DNA from: Clostridiales bacterium UBA6386 | Lineage (GTDB): Bacteria > Bacillota > Clostridia > Oscillospirales > Oscillospiraceae | Length of the DNA stretch: 30,173 bases | Assembly: GCA_002437585.1 (NCBI GenBank) | Contig: DJQM01000034.1 | Coordinates: 1-30,173 of the forward strand | Direction of reading: 5' to 3' | In this document: one piece after another, positions 1 through 9,491 of the stretch | How the letters are laid out: each line of letters begins with the position of its first letter | How positions within the stretch are numbered: position 1 is the first letter of the stretch | The notes under the pieces: generated by a model | Databases searched by the model: none | What the model saw: only the letters and a program-made list of their open reading frames with translations | What the model was told of the DNA's origin: nothing | Translations under genes and position numbers: made by a program

Positions 1-75
1 CTGGTTCGCAATGACATGCGTTATTCGGTAGCTCTCGGAAAATGGGTTTCTGGCTCTGCTCTGATATATGAACAG
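1..75. other. Left-edge non-coding segment, possible end of a dispersed repeat
   Basis: No supported gene is seen here. Bases 2-16 (TGGTTCGCAATGACA) resemble the end of a palindromic intergenic repeat seen in related Clostridia, which I recall but cannot verify. The segment is cut by the window edge. It could equally be the end of a plus-strand transcription unit, since the hairpin that follows has its T-run on the plus strand. Confidence 0.25.
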
Positions 76-106
76 GCCTCGGTGCAGTTTGCACCGAGGC
101 TTTTTT
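76..106 (+). terminator. Intrinsic terminator between polC and a left-hand neighbour
   Basis: An 11-bp perfect stem (arms 76-86 and 90-100, three-base loop) is followed by six T residues at 101-106. The T-run makes it a classic terminator for transcription entering from the left on the plus strand. It also lies about 10 bases beyond the polC stop, so it may work from both sides, although the minus strand has no U-run after the stem. Confidence 0.85.
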
Positions 107-109
107 GCG

Positions 110-3100
110 TCAGAAGAAGCTGACCTGGCTGGTATCGGGAAGATCCCCGAAGGCACCGGCATCTTTCAGCATCTGCATGTGGGTCTTGGAGACCTTGGGG
201 CAGGCGGCGGCCACTTCCTCGATGGACAGGAAGGTCTTGCCCTTTCTGCCCTCCATCAGATCCCAGGCCGCGCTTTCCCCCAGTCCAGAGATGGCCACGA
301 AGGGGGGGAGGATTTTCCCATCCTTGATGAGAAACTGAATGGCGTGGCTGTCGTAAATGCTGATGGGGGCAAAGCTGAAGCCCCGCAGATAAAATTCGTA
401 CACCACCTCCAGGGTGGTCAGCAGATCTTCATCCTTGGCGGTGGCTTCCTCGTTGCTGTCGATGGCCTGGATGTTGGCCATCACCGCCTCCTTGCCGCCG
501 GTCATCATCACCGCGTCAAAGCCGCCCTTCTGGCTTCTGCGGTAGAAATAGGCCGCGTAGAAGGGAAGGGGGTGGTGCACCTTGAACCAGGCAATCCGGA
601 AGGCCATCATAACGTAGGCCACGGCGTGAGCCTTGGGGAACAGGTACTTGATCTTCTTGCAGGAGCCGATGTACCAGTCCGGCACCCCCGCGGCCACCAT
701 CTCCGCCTCCGCCCCGTCCGGCAGTCCCCTGCCCTTCCGGACGGCCTCCATAATTTTGAAGGAACGCTTTTCCGGCATACCGCAGGAGATGAGGTACAGC
801 ATGATGTCGTCACGGCAGCCGATGGTTGAGTCAACGGTTGCGGTTTTGGAAGTGATTAAGTCTTTGGCGTTGCCCAGCCACACGTCCGTGCCGTGGGAGA
901 AGCCGGACAGCCGCACCAGGGTATCAAACCGGGTTGGCATGGTGTCCATGAGCATCCCACGGGTGAACCGGGTGTTGAACTCCGGAATGGCCACGGCACC
1001 GGTGGGGCCTAAGATCGGATCGTCCTCATAGCCCAGCACCTTGGAGGAGGTGAAAATGGACATGGTGTCCTTATCGTCCAGGGGAATGGTCTTGGCATCC
1101 ACCCCGGTCATGTCCTCCATCATCCGGATCATGGTGGGGTCGTCGTGACCCAGCATGTCCAGCTTCAGCAGGTTCTCCTCCATGGAGTGGTATTCAAAAT
1201 GGGTGGTGATCTGATCGGAATTGGGGTCGTCCGCCGGGTGCTGCACCGGGCAGAAATCCCAGATTTCGTTCTCCTGAGGGATGACCACCAGGCCGCCGGG
1301 GTGCTGGCCGGTGGTGCGGCGGACACCCACGCAGCCGGTAGCAAGCCTTGCTTCCTCCGCCCGGGAGGCGGTTTTGCCCCGCTCGGACAGGTACTTTTTC
1401 ACATAGCCGAAGGCGGTTTTCTCCGCCACCGTGCCGATGGTGCCCGCCCGGAACACATGAGACGAGCCGAACATGGAGATACAGTAGGCGTGGGCCTTGG
1501 ACTGGTACTCGCCGGAGAAGTTCAGGTCGATATCCGGCACCTTGTCGCCGCCAAAGCCCAGGAAGGTCTCGAAGGGGATGTTGAAGCCGTCCTTCTCCAT
1601 TTTCGTGCCGCACTTGGGGCACACCGCATCCGGAAGGTCAGCCCCGCAGTTGAAGCCCTCCGGTACCTTCAGCTCCGTGTACTTGCATTCCGGGTTGGGA
1701 CAGCGGTAGTGGGGCTGGAAGGAATTGACTTCCGTAATGCCGGACATGTAAGCAACAATCGACGAGCCGACCGAGCCACGGGAGCCAACCAGATAGCCGT
1801 TTTCCAGGGAGTTCTGCACCAGCTTCTGGGCAGACATGTAAATCACATCGTAGTGGCAGGAGATGATGTCGTGAAGCTCCGTCTCCACGCGCTTGGCAAA
1901 CACCTCCGGGGGATTGTCCCCGTAGAGCCGATGGAATTTGCCGTAAACCAGGCTTTTCAGGTCTTCCACGGAGTTTTCGATTTTCGGGGCGAACAGGTTG
2001 TGGGGCACCGGGCGCATGGTCTCGCACATATCGGCGATCTGATTGGGATTCTCCACCACGATTTCATAGGCCTTCTCTTCGCCCAGGTAGGAAAATTCCG
2101 CCAGCATGTCGTCGGTGGTGCGGAAATAGAGGGGCATGGGCTTGTCCGCGTCGGCAAAGCCCTTGGTCGCAAGCAGGATATGCCGGAAAATCTCGTCCTC
2201 CGGATTCAGGAAGTGAACGTCGCCGGTGGCAACCACCATTTTCCCCAGCTCCTCGCCCAGCTGGACGATTTTCCGGTTGTAGTTCCGGAGGTCTTCGTCG
2301 GTCTTGGCCTCGTACTTTTCGTTATCCAGCATGAACCGGTTATTGGCAAGAGGCTGCACCTCCAGGAAATCATAGAAGGAGGCAATGCGCTTGAGTTCGT
2401 CGTGGCTTTTCCGGTCGAGAATGGCCTGGAACAGCTCGCCGGCCTCGCAGGCAGAGCCGATGATAAGCCCCTCCCGCATTTCCAGAAGCTCGGATTTCGG
2501 GATCCGGGGTACCCGGCGGAAGTGCTTCAGGTTGGAATTGGAAATCAGGTGATAGAGATTCCGCAGGCCAACCTGATTTTTGGCAAAGAGGATGATGTGC
2601 CGAGCCTGCCGGTCTGTAATCCGGCCCCCGGAGCGGAGCTTCACCATGGCCGGGTTGATGGTTTGCAGGGTGTGGATGTCGTACTCCTCCTCCAGCATTG
2701 CCATGAGCTTCGTCATGATGAGGCCGCAGGTCATGGCGTCGTCCCCCGCCCGGTGGTGGTTGAAGTCCGGCAGGCTCAGGGCATTGGATACAATGTCCAG
2801 CTTGAATTTGCTCAGGTGCTGCAATAGATTCTGGGACAAAATCAGAGTGTCGGCGGCGGTGTAGGTGTAGGGCAGGCCCTGACGCTCGCACGCCGCCCGG
2901 ATGAAGCCGGTGTCGAAGTCGGAATTGTGGGCAACCAGCACCCGATCTCCCACAAATTCCAGAAATTTGGGAAGAATTTCCTCGATTTTCGGCGCACCCT
3001 GGAGCATGTCCTCGGTAATGCCGGTCAGCTCCACGATCTTCCGCTCCAGATGCCGCCCCGGGTCAACGAAGGTCTGGAAGCGGCTCATTTCCTGGCCGTC

Positions 3101-4429
3101 CTTCAAAATCACCGCGCCGATCTCAATGATCCGGTCGTCCCGGGAGGAAAGGCCTGTGGTCTCCAGGTCAAAGGCCACGAATTCCTGGTGGAAATCCATG
3201 TCCTTGTCCCCGTGGACAACGATCCGGTCGTCCACGTCGTTGACATAATATCCTTCACAGCCGTAGAGAATCTTGATTGTTTCGTCGGTGCCCGCCACCT
3301 TCGGCGGCTTCTTCCCCTCCACGCAGTGCAGGGCATCGGTAAAGGACTGACAGCAGCCGTGGTCGGTGATGGCAATGGCTCGATGACCCCAGGCCGCCGC
3401 CTGCTTGATGGCCGCATCCGTGGGGGTCAGGGCATCCATATTGGACATGGTAGTATGCAGGTGCAGCTCCACCCGTTTTGCCCCCACCGCCTTGTCCTGC
3501 CGCTTGGGCAGGGAGCCAGGCTCCATGGCGTAGGGCTTGAGTACCATTTCGTTCTCGAACCGATCCTCAATGAGCCGCCCCTGAACCCGAAGCACCGAGC
3601 CTACCGCCACATTTTCCAGGATGGGCTTTGCCTCGTTTGCCTCCATGAAGCGGCTGATACGCACGGAATTGGTATTGTCCGTCATGTCGAACTTCACCAC
3701 ATAGGCGTTGCGCTTTTTCAGCTCCTTGTGCTCCACGTTGAAGACCCGACCCTCTACGATCACCGTACCCATGTCCATGGTCAGATCCTTCATGGGCACG
3801 GCAGACCCCCGGAAGGGCTTGCCGTAGAAGGCCTCACTCTGGGTCTGCGCCTTCTCCTCCCGCTTTTCCGGATGGGCAGCAGCGGCGGCGGGCATTTTGC
3901 GGATGGTCTGCTCCCGGAGGGTCTGCATGGCATCCATAAGAGCCTTGCCCTCCAGCTCGTTGCCGGTCTCAATGGCAATGGTCACGGGAGCGGCGAACCG
4001 CTCCCGGAGATTCTGCTGAACTGCCGGGACATGCTCCAGCAGAGCCGCCTTCCCGTTGGCCGCCAGGTGAATGGTCAGCTTCTCCCCCTCCCACTCCCAC
4101 CTGGCTCCGGCAAGAGACCCCCGGGCCATGGAATCGTGCATCACAAACAAGTCCCGGAGCTCCTCCGGCTCGATGCTTTGCAGCTGCGAGGCCGGGTGGG
4201 TAGCCGTCAGGTTCATCCGGCGAAGGCCATAGAGGGAGGAAATCTCCCTGGCCGCCTGGTCAAGAAGCCGCTGGGGGATGTAGCTTTCCGAATGCACCAC
4301 CACATGAACGCTCCCGGCCTCGGCGGAAATGTCCGCGGCGGCGATAGCCGCCTGAGAAAGCACTGGCAGCAGTGCCTCAGGCGGCTCATAATCCGGAAAC
4401 ATCTGAAATAAGTAGACTTTCTGTTCCAT
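110..4429 (-). CDS. polC: DNA polymerase III subunit alpha, PolC type
   Basis: This is the replicative DNA polymerase of low-GC Gram-positive bacteria, which extends DNA at the fork and proofreads it. The 1439-residue length fits PolC. Reading from the N-terminus there is an OB-type domain near residues 215-310, the first half of the PHP domain starting with VELHLHTT near 318, an inserted DEDD exonuclease with FDLETTGLS near 418, and the second PHP half. A four-cysteine zinc site lies near residues 913-940, and the catalytic aspartates are in PDIDLNFSGEYQ near 967. The insertion of the exonuclease inside PHP separates PolC from DnaE. It is the last gene of the minus-strand operon, 11 bases after ispG. 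No strong Shine-Dalgarno sequence is visible before the ATG at 4429, so translation may depend on coupling to ispG. Confidence 0.98.
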   Translation of the reverse strand: MEQKVYLFQMFPDYEPPEALLPVLSQAAIAAADISAEAGSVHVVVHSESYIPQRLLDQAAREISSLYGLRRMNLTATHPASQLQSIEPEELRDLFVMHDSMARGSLAGARWEWEGEKLTIHLAANGKAALLEHVPAVQQNLRERFAAPVTIAIETGNELEGKALMDAMQTLREQTIRKMPAAAAAHPEKREEKAQTQSEAFYGKPFRGSAVPMKDLTMDMGTVIVEGRVFNVEHKELKKRNAYVVKFDMTDNTNSVRISRFMEANEAKPILENVAVGSVLRVQGRLIEDRFENEMVLKPYAMEPGSLPKRQDKAVGAKRVELHLHTTMSNMDALTPTDAAIKQAAAWGHRAIAITDHGCCQSFTDALHCVEGKKPPKVAGTDETIKILYGCEGYYVNDVDDRIVVHGDKDMDFHQEFVAFDLETTGLSSRDDRIIEIGAVILKDGQEMSRFQTFVDPGRHLERKIVELTGITEDMLQGAPKIEEILPKFLEFVGDRVLVAHNSDFDTGFIRAACERQGLPYTYTAADTLILSQNLLQHLSKFKLDIVSNALSLPDFNHHRAGDDAMTCGLIMTKLMAMLEEEYDIHTLQTINPAMVKLRSGGRITDRQARHIILFAKNQVGLRNLYHLISNSNLKHFRRVPRIPKSELLEMREGLIIGSACEAGELFQAILDRKSHDELKRIASFYDFLEVQPLANNRFMLDNEKYEAKTDEDLRNYNRKIVQLGEELGKMVVATGDVHFLNPEDEIFRHILLATKGFADADKPMPLYFRTTDDMLAEFSYLGEEKAYEIVVENPNQIADMCETMRPVPHNLFAPKIENSVEDLKSLVYGKFHRLYGDNPPEVFAKRVETELHDIISCHYDVIYMSAQKLVQNSLENGYLVGSRGSVGSSIVAYMSGITEVNSFQPHYRCPNPECKYTELKVPEGFNCGADLPDAVCPKCGTKMEKDGFNIPFETFLGFGGDKVPDIDLNFSGEYQSKAHAYCISMFGSSHVFRAGTIGTVAEKTAFGYVKKYLSERGKTASRAEEARLATGCVGVRRTTGQHPGGLVVIPQENEIWDFCPVQHPADDPNSDQITTHFEYHSMEENLLKLDMLGHDDPTMIRMMEDMTGVDAKTIPLDDKDTMSIFTSSKVLGYEDDPILGPTGAVAIPEFNTRFTRGMLMDTMPTRFDTLVRLSGFSHGTDVWLGNAKDLITSKTATVDSTIGCRDDIMLYLISCGMPEKRSFKIMEAVRKGRGLPDGAEAEMVAAGVPDWYIGSCKKIKYLFPKAHAVAYVMMAFRIAWFKVHHPLPFYAAYFYRRSQKGGFDAVMMTGGKEAVMANIQAIDSNEEATAKDEDLLTTLEVVYEFYLRGFSFAPISIYDSHAIQFLIKDGKILPPFVAISGLGESAAWDLMEGRKGKTFLSIEEVAAACPKVSKTHMQMLKDAGAFGDLPDTSQVSFF

Positions 4430-4440
4430 AAATCAACAAA

Positions 4441-5478
4441 TTACATGGCTTCGATGCGCCGCAGAAGGGCGGGCAGCAGCTCGTCGTAGGGAAGCTTTTC
4501 CACCTGCTGACCGTGCTCGAAGAGCATCCCCCAGCCGTCGCCGCCGGCAATGCCGATGTCCGCTTCCCGGGCTTCCCCGGGGCCGTTGACCACACAGCCC
4601 ATGACCGCTACGGTGATGGGCTTCTGGCAATCCCGCAGGGCTTCGTCCACCCGGTTCACCAGGCCGATCAGGTCGATCCGGGTTCTGCCGCAGGTGGGAC
4701 AGGAAACGATGTTCACGCCCTCCTTGCGCAGCCCCGCAGCCTTGAGAATATCCTTGGCAGCGTAGACCTCCTGCACCGGATCATCGGTCAGGCTCACCCG
4801 GATGGTGTCGCCGATGCCGTCCAGCAGCAGCGCGCCGATGCCCATGGCGGACTTGATAAGTCCCTGCTTCACAGGGCCGGTCTCCGTCACGCCGATGTGC
4901 AGCGGGTAATCGCACCTGGAGCGGAACAGCCGGGCAGCCGCCACCATGGTGGGCACAGTGGAGGACTTCATGGACACGCAGGTGTCATAGAAGCCCTGCT
5001 TTTCCAGCAGCTCCAGATGCTCGAAGGCACTTTCCACCAGTGCCTCCGCCGTGGGATGGCCGTACTTTTCCAGCAGCCGCTTGTCCAGGCTGCCGCCGTT
5101 GACGCCGATGCGGATGGGGATATGCTTTTCCTTGCACACGGCCACCACGGCCTTCACCCGATCCTCCCCGCCGATGTTGCCGGGGTTGATGCGGATTTTG
5201 CTGGCACCGCCTTCCGCGGCGGCGATGGCCAGCTGATAGTCAAAGTGGATGTCCGCCACCAATGGCAGAGGGCTTTCCTTGCAAATCTCGGCAAAGCCTC
5301 TTGCCGCCTCCCGGTTGGGCACGGCCAGCCGGGCGATCTGACAGCCCGCCGCCGCCAGCTGACGAATCTGCCGGAGACTTCCCTCCACGTCCGTGGTTTT
5401 GGTGTTGAGCATGGACTGGATGACCACCGGGGCACCGCCGCCGATGGGCACGCCACCCACCAGAATCTGTCTTGTCAT
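4441..5478 (-). CDS. ispG: 4-hydroxy-3-methylbut-2-enyl diphosphate synthase (IspG/GcpE)
   Basis: IspG catalyses the penultimate step of the MEP isoprenoid pathway, reductive ring opening of methylerythritol cyclodiphosphate to HMBPP, using a 4Fe-4S cluster. The 345-residue protein starts with the typical TRQILVGGVPIGGGAPVVIQ segment. The cluster ligands are visible as SCPTCGRT (Cys near 257 and 260) and MGCVVNGPGE (Cys near 293). It is the short bacterial form without the inserted domain of plant enzymes. It sits four bases downstream of rseP, in an operon with dxr (an earlier MEP enzyme) and uppS (a user of the product). Confidence 0.97.
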   Translation of the reverse strand: MTRQILVGGVPIGGGAPVVIQSMLNTKTTDVEGSLRQIRQLAAAGCQIARLAVPNREAARGFAEICKESPLPLVADIHFDYQLAIAAAEGGASKIRINPGNIGGEDRVKAVVAVCKEKHIPIRIGVNGGSLDKRLLEKYGHPTAEALVESAFEHLELLEKQGFYDTCVSMKSSTVPTMVAAARLFRSRCDYPLHIGVTETGPVKQGLIKSAMGIGALLLDGIGDTIRVSLTDDPVQEVYAAKDILKAAGLRKEGVNIVSCPTCGRTRIDLIGLVNRVDEALRDCQKPITVAVMGCVVNGPGEAREADIGIAGGDGWGMLFEHGQQVEKLPYDELLPALLRRIEAM

Positions 5479-5482
5479 AGCA

Positions 5483-6544
5483 TTATCCTCTGAATAACAT
5501 AAAAATATCCTTGAACATGATGACCGCCATCAGAGCCATGAGCAAAATCATGCCCGCGCCATGCAGATACCCCTCATACTTTGGGTTGATCTTCTTCCGG
5601 GTGACGGCCTCCACCGCCGTGGTGATGACCACGCACACGATCCGGCCGCCGTCCAGGGCAGGCAAGGGCAGCAGGTTCATCACCGCCAGGTTGATGGCAA
5701 TGAAGCCGCCGAAGTACAGCATGTTCATCAGAGCCTCCCGGCGGCTGGCCGATTCGTCCGCCACCACGGTCATCTGCTGAACAATGCCCACGGGGCCGGT
5801 CATGTCTCCAAGTCCCGCCTTGCCGCTGACCAGCATTTGCAGGCTCAGCCGAACCAGGCGCACGGTGTCCAGGCTCTGATTCCAGGCATACCGAATCTTT
5901 CCGGCAAAGTTCAAAGGCTCCACCGTAAAATTCATGCCGTAAAGCTTCCGGGTGACTCCGCTGTCGTCGGTGACGGTGTGGGTTTCCATCCGCAGATCCT
6001 TCAATGTCACCTTCCGGCCGTCCCGGAGAACCACCAGGTCGTGGGTCTGGCTGGGGTTAAGGTTCAGCAGCATGGAAAAATCCGACTGGACATAGATTTT
6101 TTCTCCGTCCAGCTCCAGGATTTTGTCCCCCACCTGAAGGCCGTCCGCACCATTGATGGTAGCAAAGCTTTCAAAGCTGCTGATCACCGGCACAACCACC
6201 TGTTTGGCAGGCAGATAAATGGCCACCATAATCAGCACGCCCACAAGAAAATTCATGGCCGCCCCGGCGGCTAAGATGATCAGCCGCTTCCACCAGGCCG
6301 CATGACCAAAGGAATGGGGATTGTCACTGTCCCCGTCCTCGCCCTCCATGGCGCAGTAGCCGCCGATGGGGATGAGACGAATGGAATACAGGGTTTCGCC
6401 GATTTTTTTCGACCACAGAGCCGGCCCCATGAACATGGAAAACTCGTTGACCTGGACGCCGGACAGCTTGGCTGCCGCGAAATGACCCAGCTCGTGAACA
6501 AAAATCAGCATACTGAACAGGAGAATCGCAAAAAGAACGCTCAT
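5483..6544 (-). CDS. rseP: RIP metalloprotease RseP (site-2 protease)
   Basis: This is a membrane-embedded zinc protease that cleaves substrates within the bilayer, typically anti-sigma factors or leftover signal peptides. The zinc-binding HELGH motif is at residues 17-21 in the first membrane segment. A PDZ-like domain with the sequence VGDKILELDGEKI follows in the middle, and the second catalytic motif appears as NLLPLPALDGGR near the C-terminus, followed by closing membrane segments. The length of 353 residues is normal for the Firmicutes form with one PDZ domain. It lies between dxr and ispG, its usual position. Substrates cannot be told from this window. Confidence 0.95.
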   Translation of the reverse strand: MSVLFAILLFSMLIFVHELGHFAAAKLSGVQVNEFSMFMGPALWSKKIGETLYSIRLIPIGGYCAMEGEDGDSDNPHSFGHAAWWKRLIILAAGAAMNFLVGVLIMVAIYLPAKQVVVPVISSFESFATINGADGLQVGDKILELDGEKIYVQSDFSMLLNLNPSQTHDLVVLRDGRKVTLKDLRMETHTVTDDSGVTRKLYGMNFTVEPLNFAGKIRYAWNQSLDTVRLVRLSLQMLVSGKAGLGDMTGPVGIVQQMTVVADESASRREALMNMLYFGGFIAINLAVMNLLPLPALDGGRIVCVVITTAVEAVTRKKINPKYEGYLHGAGMILLMALMAVIMFKDIFMLFRG

Positions 6545-6556
6545 AAATTGCCTCGC

Positions 6557-7711
6557 TTAACGTTGGGAAAGGTCTTGCACCGCCGTCCGTGCCAGCCGGT
6601 CTGCTTCCAGAATTTCCTCCAGAGAAGGATTTTGCAGGAAGGGTGTCTTCTCCACCGCCTGAGAAACCAGCCGGTAGATGTCATAGAAGCCGATCTCATC
6701 CCGGAGGAACCTGGCAACCGCCTCCTCATTGGCGCCGTTCATGGCCGGACAGGCAGTTCCCCCCAGCCTGGCGCAGTCCCTGGCCAGCCGGAGGCAGGGG
6801 AAATTCTCCGCATCCGGCTTCTGGAAGGTCAGGCTGCCGCAGGTAAGAAGGTTTAGCGGCTCCACCGGAGAGGGAATCCGCTCCGGGTAGGTCAGAGCCA
6901 GCTGAATGGGCAGGCGCATATCCGGGGTGCCCATCTGCGCCAGGATGGCTCCATCGGTAAATTCCACCATGGAATGGACAACGCTCTGCCGGTGGATCAC
7001 CACGTCCACCTGCTCCAGGGGCACCCGGTACAGCCGCATGGCCTCGATGACCTCCAGCCCCTTGTTCATGAGAGTGGCGCAGTCCACGGTGATTTTCGCC
7101 CCCATTTTCCAGTTGGGATGCTTCAGGGCGTCCGCCTTGGTAACGGTGCGCAGCTGCTCCCGGGTCATGCCGAAAAAGGGGCCGCCGGAGCAGGTGAGAA
7201 TCAGCCGCTTGATTTCCTTTCGGTCATGGCAGCCCATGAGGCACTGGAAAATAGCCGAATGCTCAGAATCCACGGGAACGATTTCCGCGTGATACTTCTG
7301 AGCTTCTGCCATGACCAGCTCCCCGGCGCAGACCAGGGTCTCCTTGTTGGCAAGGCCGATCCGCTTGCCCGCCCGGATGGCGGCAAGGGTGGGCTTCAGA
7401 CCCACCATGCCCACCACGGCGGTGATAACGCAGTCCGCTTCCGGCAAAGAAGCCGCCTCCAGCAGACCCTCCTGCCCCCAGTTTACCCGGATGGGAAGGT
7501 CTTCAATCCTGGCTTTCAGCTCTTTGGCCGCCTCCTCCGTGGCCATGACCGCAAGTGCGGGGCGGAAAGTACGGCACTGTTCGGCCATCCGCTCCACGCT
7601 GGAGCCGGCAGTAAGCGCCGCCACCCGCAGTCCCGGCAGGCGGCTGATGATATCCAGGCTTTGCCGGCCGATGGAGCCGGTGGAGCCAAGAATGCTGACG
7701 CATTTGACCAT
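6557..7711 (-). CDS. dxr: 1-deoxy-D-xylulose 5-phosphate reductoisomerase
   Basis: Dxr converts DXP into methylerythritol 4-phosphate with NADPH and a divalent metal, the first committed step of the MEP pathway. The N-terminal nucleotide-binding signature GSTGSIGRQSLDI is at residues 9-21. LTCSGGPFFGMTR (substrate loop), the metal-binding region VDSEHSAIFQCL and the C-terminal motif MNGANEEAVARFL are all present. The 384-residue length is normal. An AAGGAGG site precedes the ATG at 7711. The gene follows cdsA by 13 bases and precedes rseP by 12. Confidence 0.97.
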   Translation of the reverse strand: MVKCVSILGSTGSIGRQSLDIISRLPGLRVAALTAGSSVERMAEQCRTFRPALAVMATEEAAKELKARIEDLPIRVNWGQEGLLEAASLPEADCVITAVVGMVGLKPTLAAIRAGKRIGLANKETLVCAGELVMAEAQKYHAEIVPVDSEHSAIFQCLMGCHDRKEIKRLILTCSGGPFFGMTREQLRTVTKADALKHPNWKMGAKITVDCATLMNKGLEVIEAMRLYRVPLEQVDVVIHRQSVVHSMVEFTDGAILAQMGTPDMRLPIQLALTYPERIPSPVEPLNLLTCGSLTFQKPDAENFPCLRLARDCARLGGTACPAMNGANEEAVARFLRDEIGFYDIYRLVSQAVEKTPFLQNPSLEEILEADRLARTAVQDLSQR

Positions 7712-7724
7712 AAAAGCAGCCTCC

Positions 7725-8540
7725 TTACATCTCCACCAGAGGCAGGAGCAGCAGCAGTGCCTCCATAAGGGGGGCTACCATGGACAGAGAGTCAAACCGA
7801 TCCAGCACGCCGCCGTGGCCGGGGATCAGGTTGCCGTAGTCCTTGATGCCGGTCTGCCGTTTGATGATGGAAAAGCACAGATCGCCGAAGGTGCCCACGG
7901 CGGAACCCAGCAGACCATAAAGCAGAGCTATCAGGTAATTGACCTCGAATTTCAGGGGAAAATCCAGAATCAGAGCATACAGCAGCATACCGATCATAGC
8001 CCCGGCCAGGCCGCCGAAGACCCCCTCGATGGTCTTATTGGGGCTGACCACGGGAGCCAGCTTGTGCTTTCCGAAGCGCACCCCCACGAAATAGGCACCG
8101 GCATCGTTCATGAAGGCCACAATGAAGGGAATGAGAATTACATATCTTCCGATATTCATGGTCAGAATCCGGATCAGTGCTGTCAGAAAGTAGGGAATCA
8201 TCACGCCGCCCGCAAAACACATACTGACGGTCTCAAAGCGCACCTTGATATGATCCATCATCATTTCCGCCAACATCAGCATGAAAAAGGCCATTAAAAG
8301 CAGCACAAAATAGGCGCGCACCGCCTCAAAATAGCTCCACATGGAAATAACAAAGGCCATGACGGAGGAATAAATCACAAGCCGGGGCTGCTTCACAAGT
8401 CCCGTCCGGTACAACAGCTCATAGGCGGCAATGGCAAGCAGAATGCCCAGGATTGTCGCCGCCGCGCTGATCGGAGCCACCAGAACAATCAGAAACAGAA
8501 TCGGTACCAGCACCGCCGCAGAAATGACACGGGTTTTCAT
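7725..8540 (-). CDS. cdsA: Phosphatidate cytidylyltransferase (CDP-diglyceride synthase)
   Basis: CdsA is an integral membrane enzyme that makes CDP-diacylglycerol from phosphatidate and CTP, the branch point for phospholipid synthesis. The 271-residue protein has about seven to eight hydrophobic segments. It carries the family signature near residues 223-250: SIIKRQTGIKDYGNLIPGHG followed by GVLDRFDS. A GGAGGAG site lies 11 bases before the ATG at 8540, beginning within the last codons of uppS. This gene pairs with uppS in nearly all bacteria. Confidence 0.96.
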   Translation of the reverse strand: MKTRVISAAVLVPILFLIVLVAPISAAATILGILLAIAAYELLYRTGLVKQPRLVIYSSVMAFVISMWSYFEAVRAYFVLLLMAFFMLMLAEMMMDHIKVRFETVSMCFAGGVMIPYFLTALIRILTMNIGRYVILIPFIVAFMNDAGAYFVGVRFGKHKLAPVVSPNKTIEGVFGGLAGAMIGMLLYALILDFPLKFEVNYLIALLYGLLGSAVGTFGDLCFSIIKRQTGIKDYGNLIPGHGGVLDRFDSLSMVAPLMEALLLLLPLVEM

Positions 8541-8546
8541 ATGTCT

Positions 8547-9269
8547 TTATACTCCTCCAAAACGGCGGTTGCGCCGGTGATATTCTTCAATGGCCTGATC
8601 CAGATCGCTGGGAGAAAAATCAGGCCACAGCACATTCATAAATACATATTCGGAATAGGCGGACTGCCACAGCAGAAAATTGCTGATGCGCATTTCCCCG
8701 GAGGGTCGGATAATCAGCTCCGGATCGGGAACCTCCGCCGAGTAGAGATAAGTGGACAGCAGCTCCTCGCTGAGCTCCTCCGGTTTATGGACGCCCGCCT
8801 GAACATCCTGGGCAAACCGCCGAGCCGCCTGGACGATCTCATCCCGGCCGCCGTAGTTCAGGCAGAAATTCACCTGCACGTCATAGTCCTCGCTCTGTCG
8901 GGCCGCCCGGTCGCACAAAGCCTGCAGCTCCGGGCTGAGCCGGGACAGGTCGCCGAAGAAGCAGAACCGAACCCGGTTTTTCTCCATATCCCGGAGGGCT
9001 TCCTCCAGATACCGGCGCAGCAGCTTCATAATCCCCGCGACCTCGTCGGCAGAGCGTTTCCAGTTCTCCGTGGAGAAGGCGTAGACCGTCAGATATTCCA
9101 CGCCCAGGGTGCGGCAATAATTTGCGATCCGCCGGAAGGCCTCCGCTCCCGCGGCGTGTCCGGCGGTCCGGGGCAGACCCCGCTTCTTGGCCCAGCGGCC
9201 GTTGCCGTCCATGATGATGGCAATGTGCCGGGGCGGTGTGGGCTTATCGGAAAGTGCCAAGGCAAGCAC
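8547..9269 (-). CDS. uppS: Isoprenyl transferase / undecaprenyl diphosphate synthase
   Basis: UppS condenses isopentenyl diphosphate units onto farnesyl diphosphate in cis to make undecaprenyl diphosphate, the lipid carrier for peptidoglycan and other envelope sugars. The diphosphate-binding signature HIAIIMDGNGRWAKKRGLPR and the C-terminal motif ELIIRPSGEMRISNFLLWQ are intact. The longest frame begins at GTG 9269, but its AAAGAGG site abuts that codon. A TTG at 9258-9260 is better spaced (about eight bases) and would give 237 residues. The gene is separated from frr by 228 bases holding an inverted-repeat element and a hairpin, an unusually large gap for this operon. Confidence 0.96.
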   Translation of the reverse strand: MLALALSDKPTPPRHIAIIMDGNGRWAKKRGLPRTAGHAAGAEAFRRIANYCRTLGVEYLTVYAFSTENWKRSADEVAGIMKLLRRYLEEALRDMEKNRVRFCFFGDLSRLSPELQALCDRAARQSEDYDVQVNFCLNYGGRDEIVQAARRFAQDVQAGVHKPEELSEELLSTYLYSAEVPDPELIIRPSGEMRISNFLLWQSAYSEYVFMNVLWPDFSPSDLDQAIEEYHRRNRRFGGV

Positions 9270-9290
9270 CTCTTTCTGTCAGATATACAC

Positions 9291-9453
9291 CGGAAGCTCT
9301 GATTAAATCGGCAAGAGCTGGCAACGAGAAGTTTTTCTCTAGCCGAAGGTTCCAAAAGCGGAGGTATACTTTGTGTATTTTCCGCTTTCGGAACTGCGCG
9401 GATAGGGAAAAAGATCCGTTGTCCAGCCGCAGACGATTTATTCAGAGTTTCCG
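9291..9453. repeat. MITE-like inverted-repeat element, copy 1 (163 bp)
   Basis: The ends form terminal inverted repeats. The left end CGGAAGCTCTGATTAAATCG matches the reverse complement of the right end, CGGAAACTCTGAATAAATCG, at 18 of 20 positions. The centre holds a second imperfect hairpin. No ORF is present, and no clear target duplication is visible. Copy 2 at 13896-14137 shares both ends and much of the interior. The element fits a non-autonomous dispersed repeat; the enzyme that moved it is not in this window. Confidence 0.75.
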
Positions 9454-9459
9454 CCATAC

Positions 9460-9491
9460 GTTGGGGGTGCGGAGCACCCCCAACGCTTTTT
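9460..9491. terminator. Strong GC hairpin downstream of frr
   Basis: An 11-bp perfect stem with a three-base loop (arms 9460-9470 and 9474-9484) lies just past the frr stop. The T-run (9487-9491) is on the plus strand, so on the minus strand an A-run precedes the stem and no U-run follows it. For frr it may act as a 3' stabiliser or a weak attenuator between frr and uppS rather than as a full terminator. Confidence 0.5.

Noticed and set aside
1145..2827. Long plus-strand open frame opposite polC (560 codons)
   Set aside because: It lies wholly antisense to a confidently identified polC and has a His/Gly/Val-rich composition typical of antisense frames in GC-rich genes, with no recognisable domain.
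2927..4411. Second long plus-strand frame opposite polC (494 codons)
   Set aside because: Same antisense shadow pattern, no ribosome binding site with a family match.
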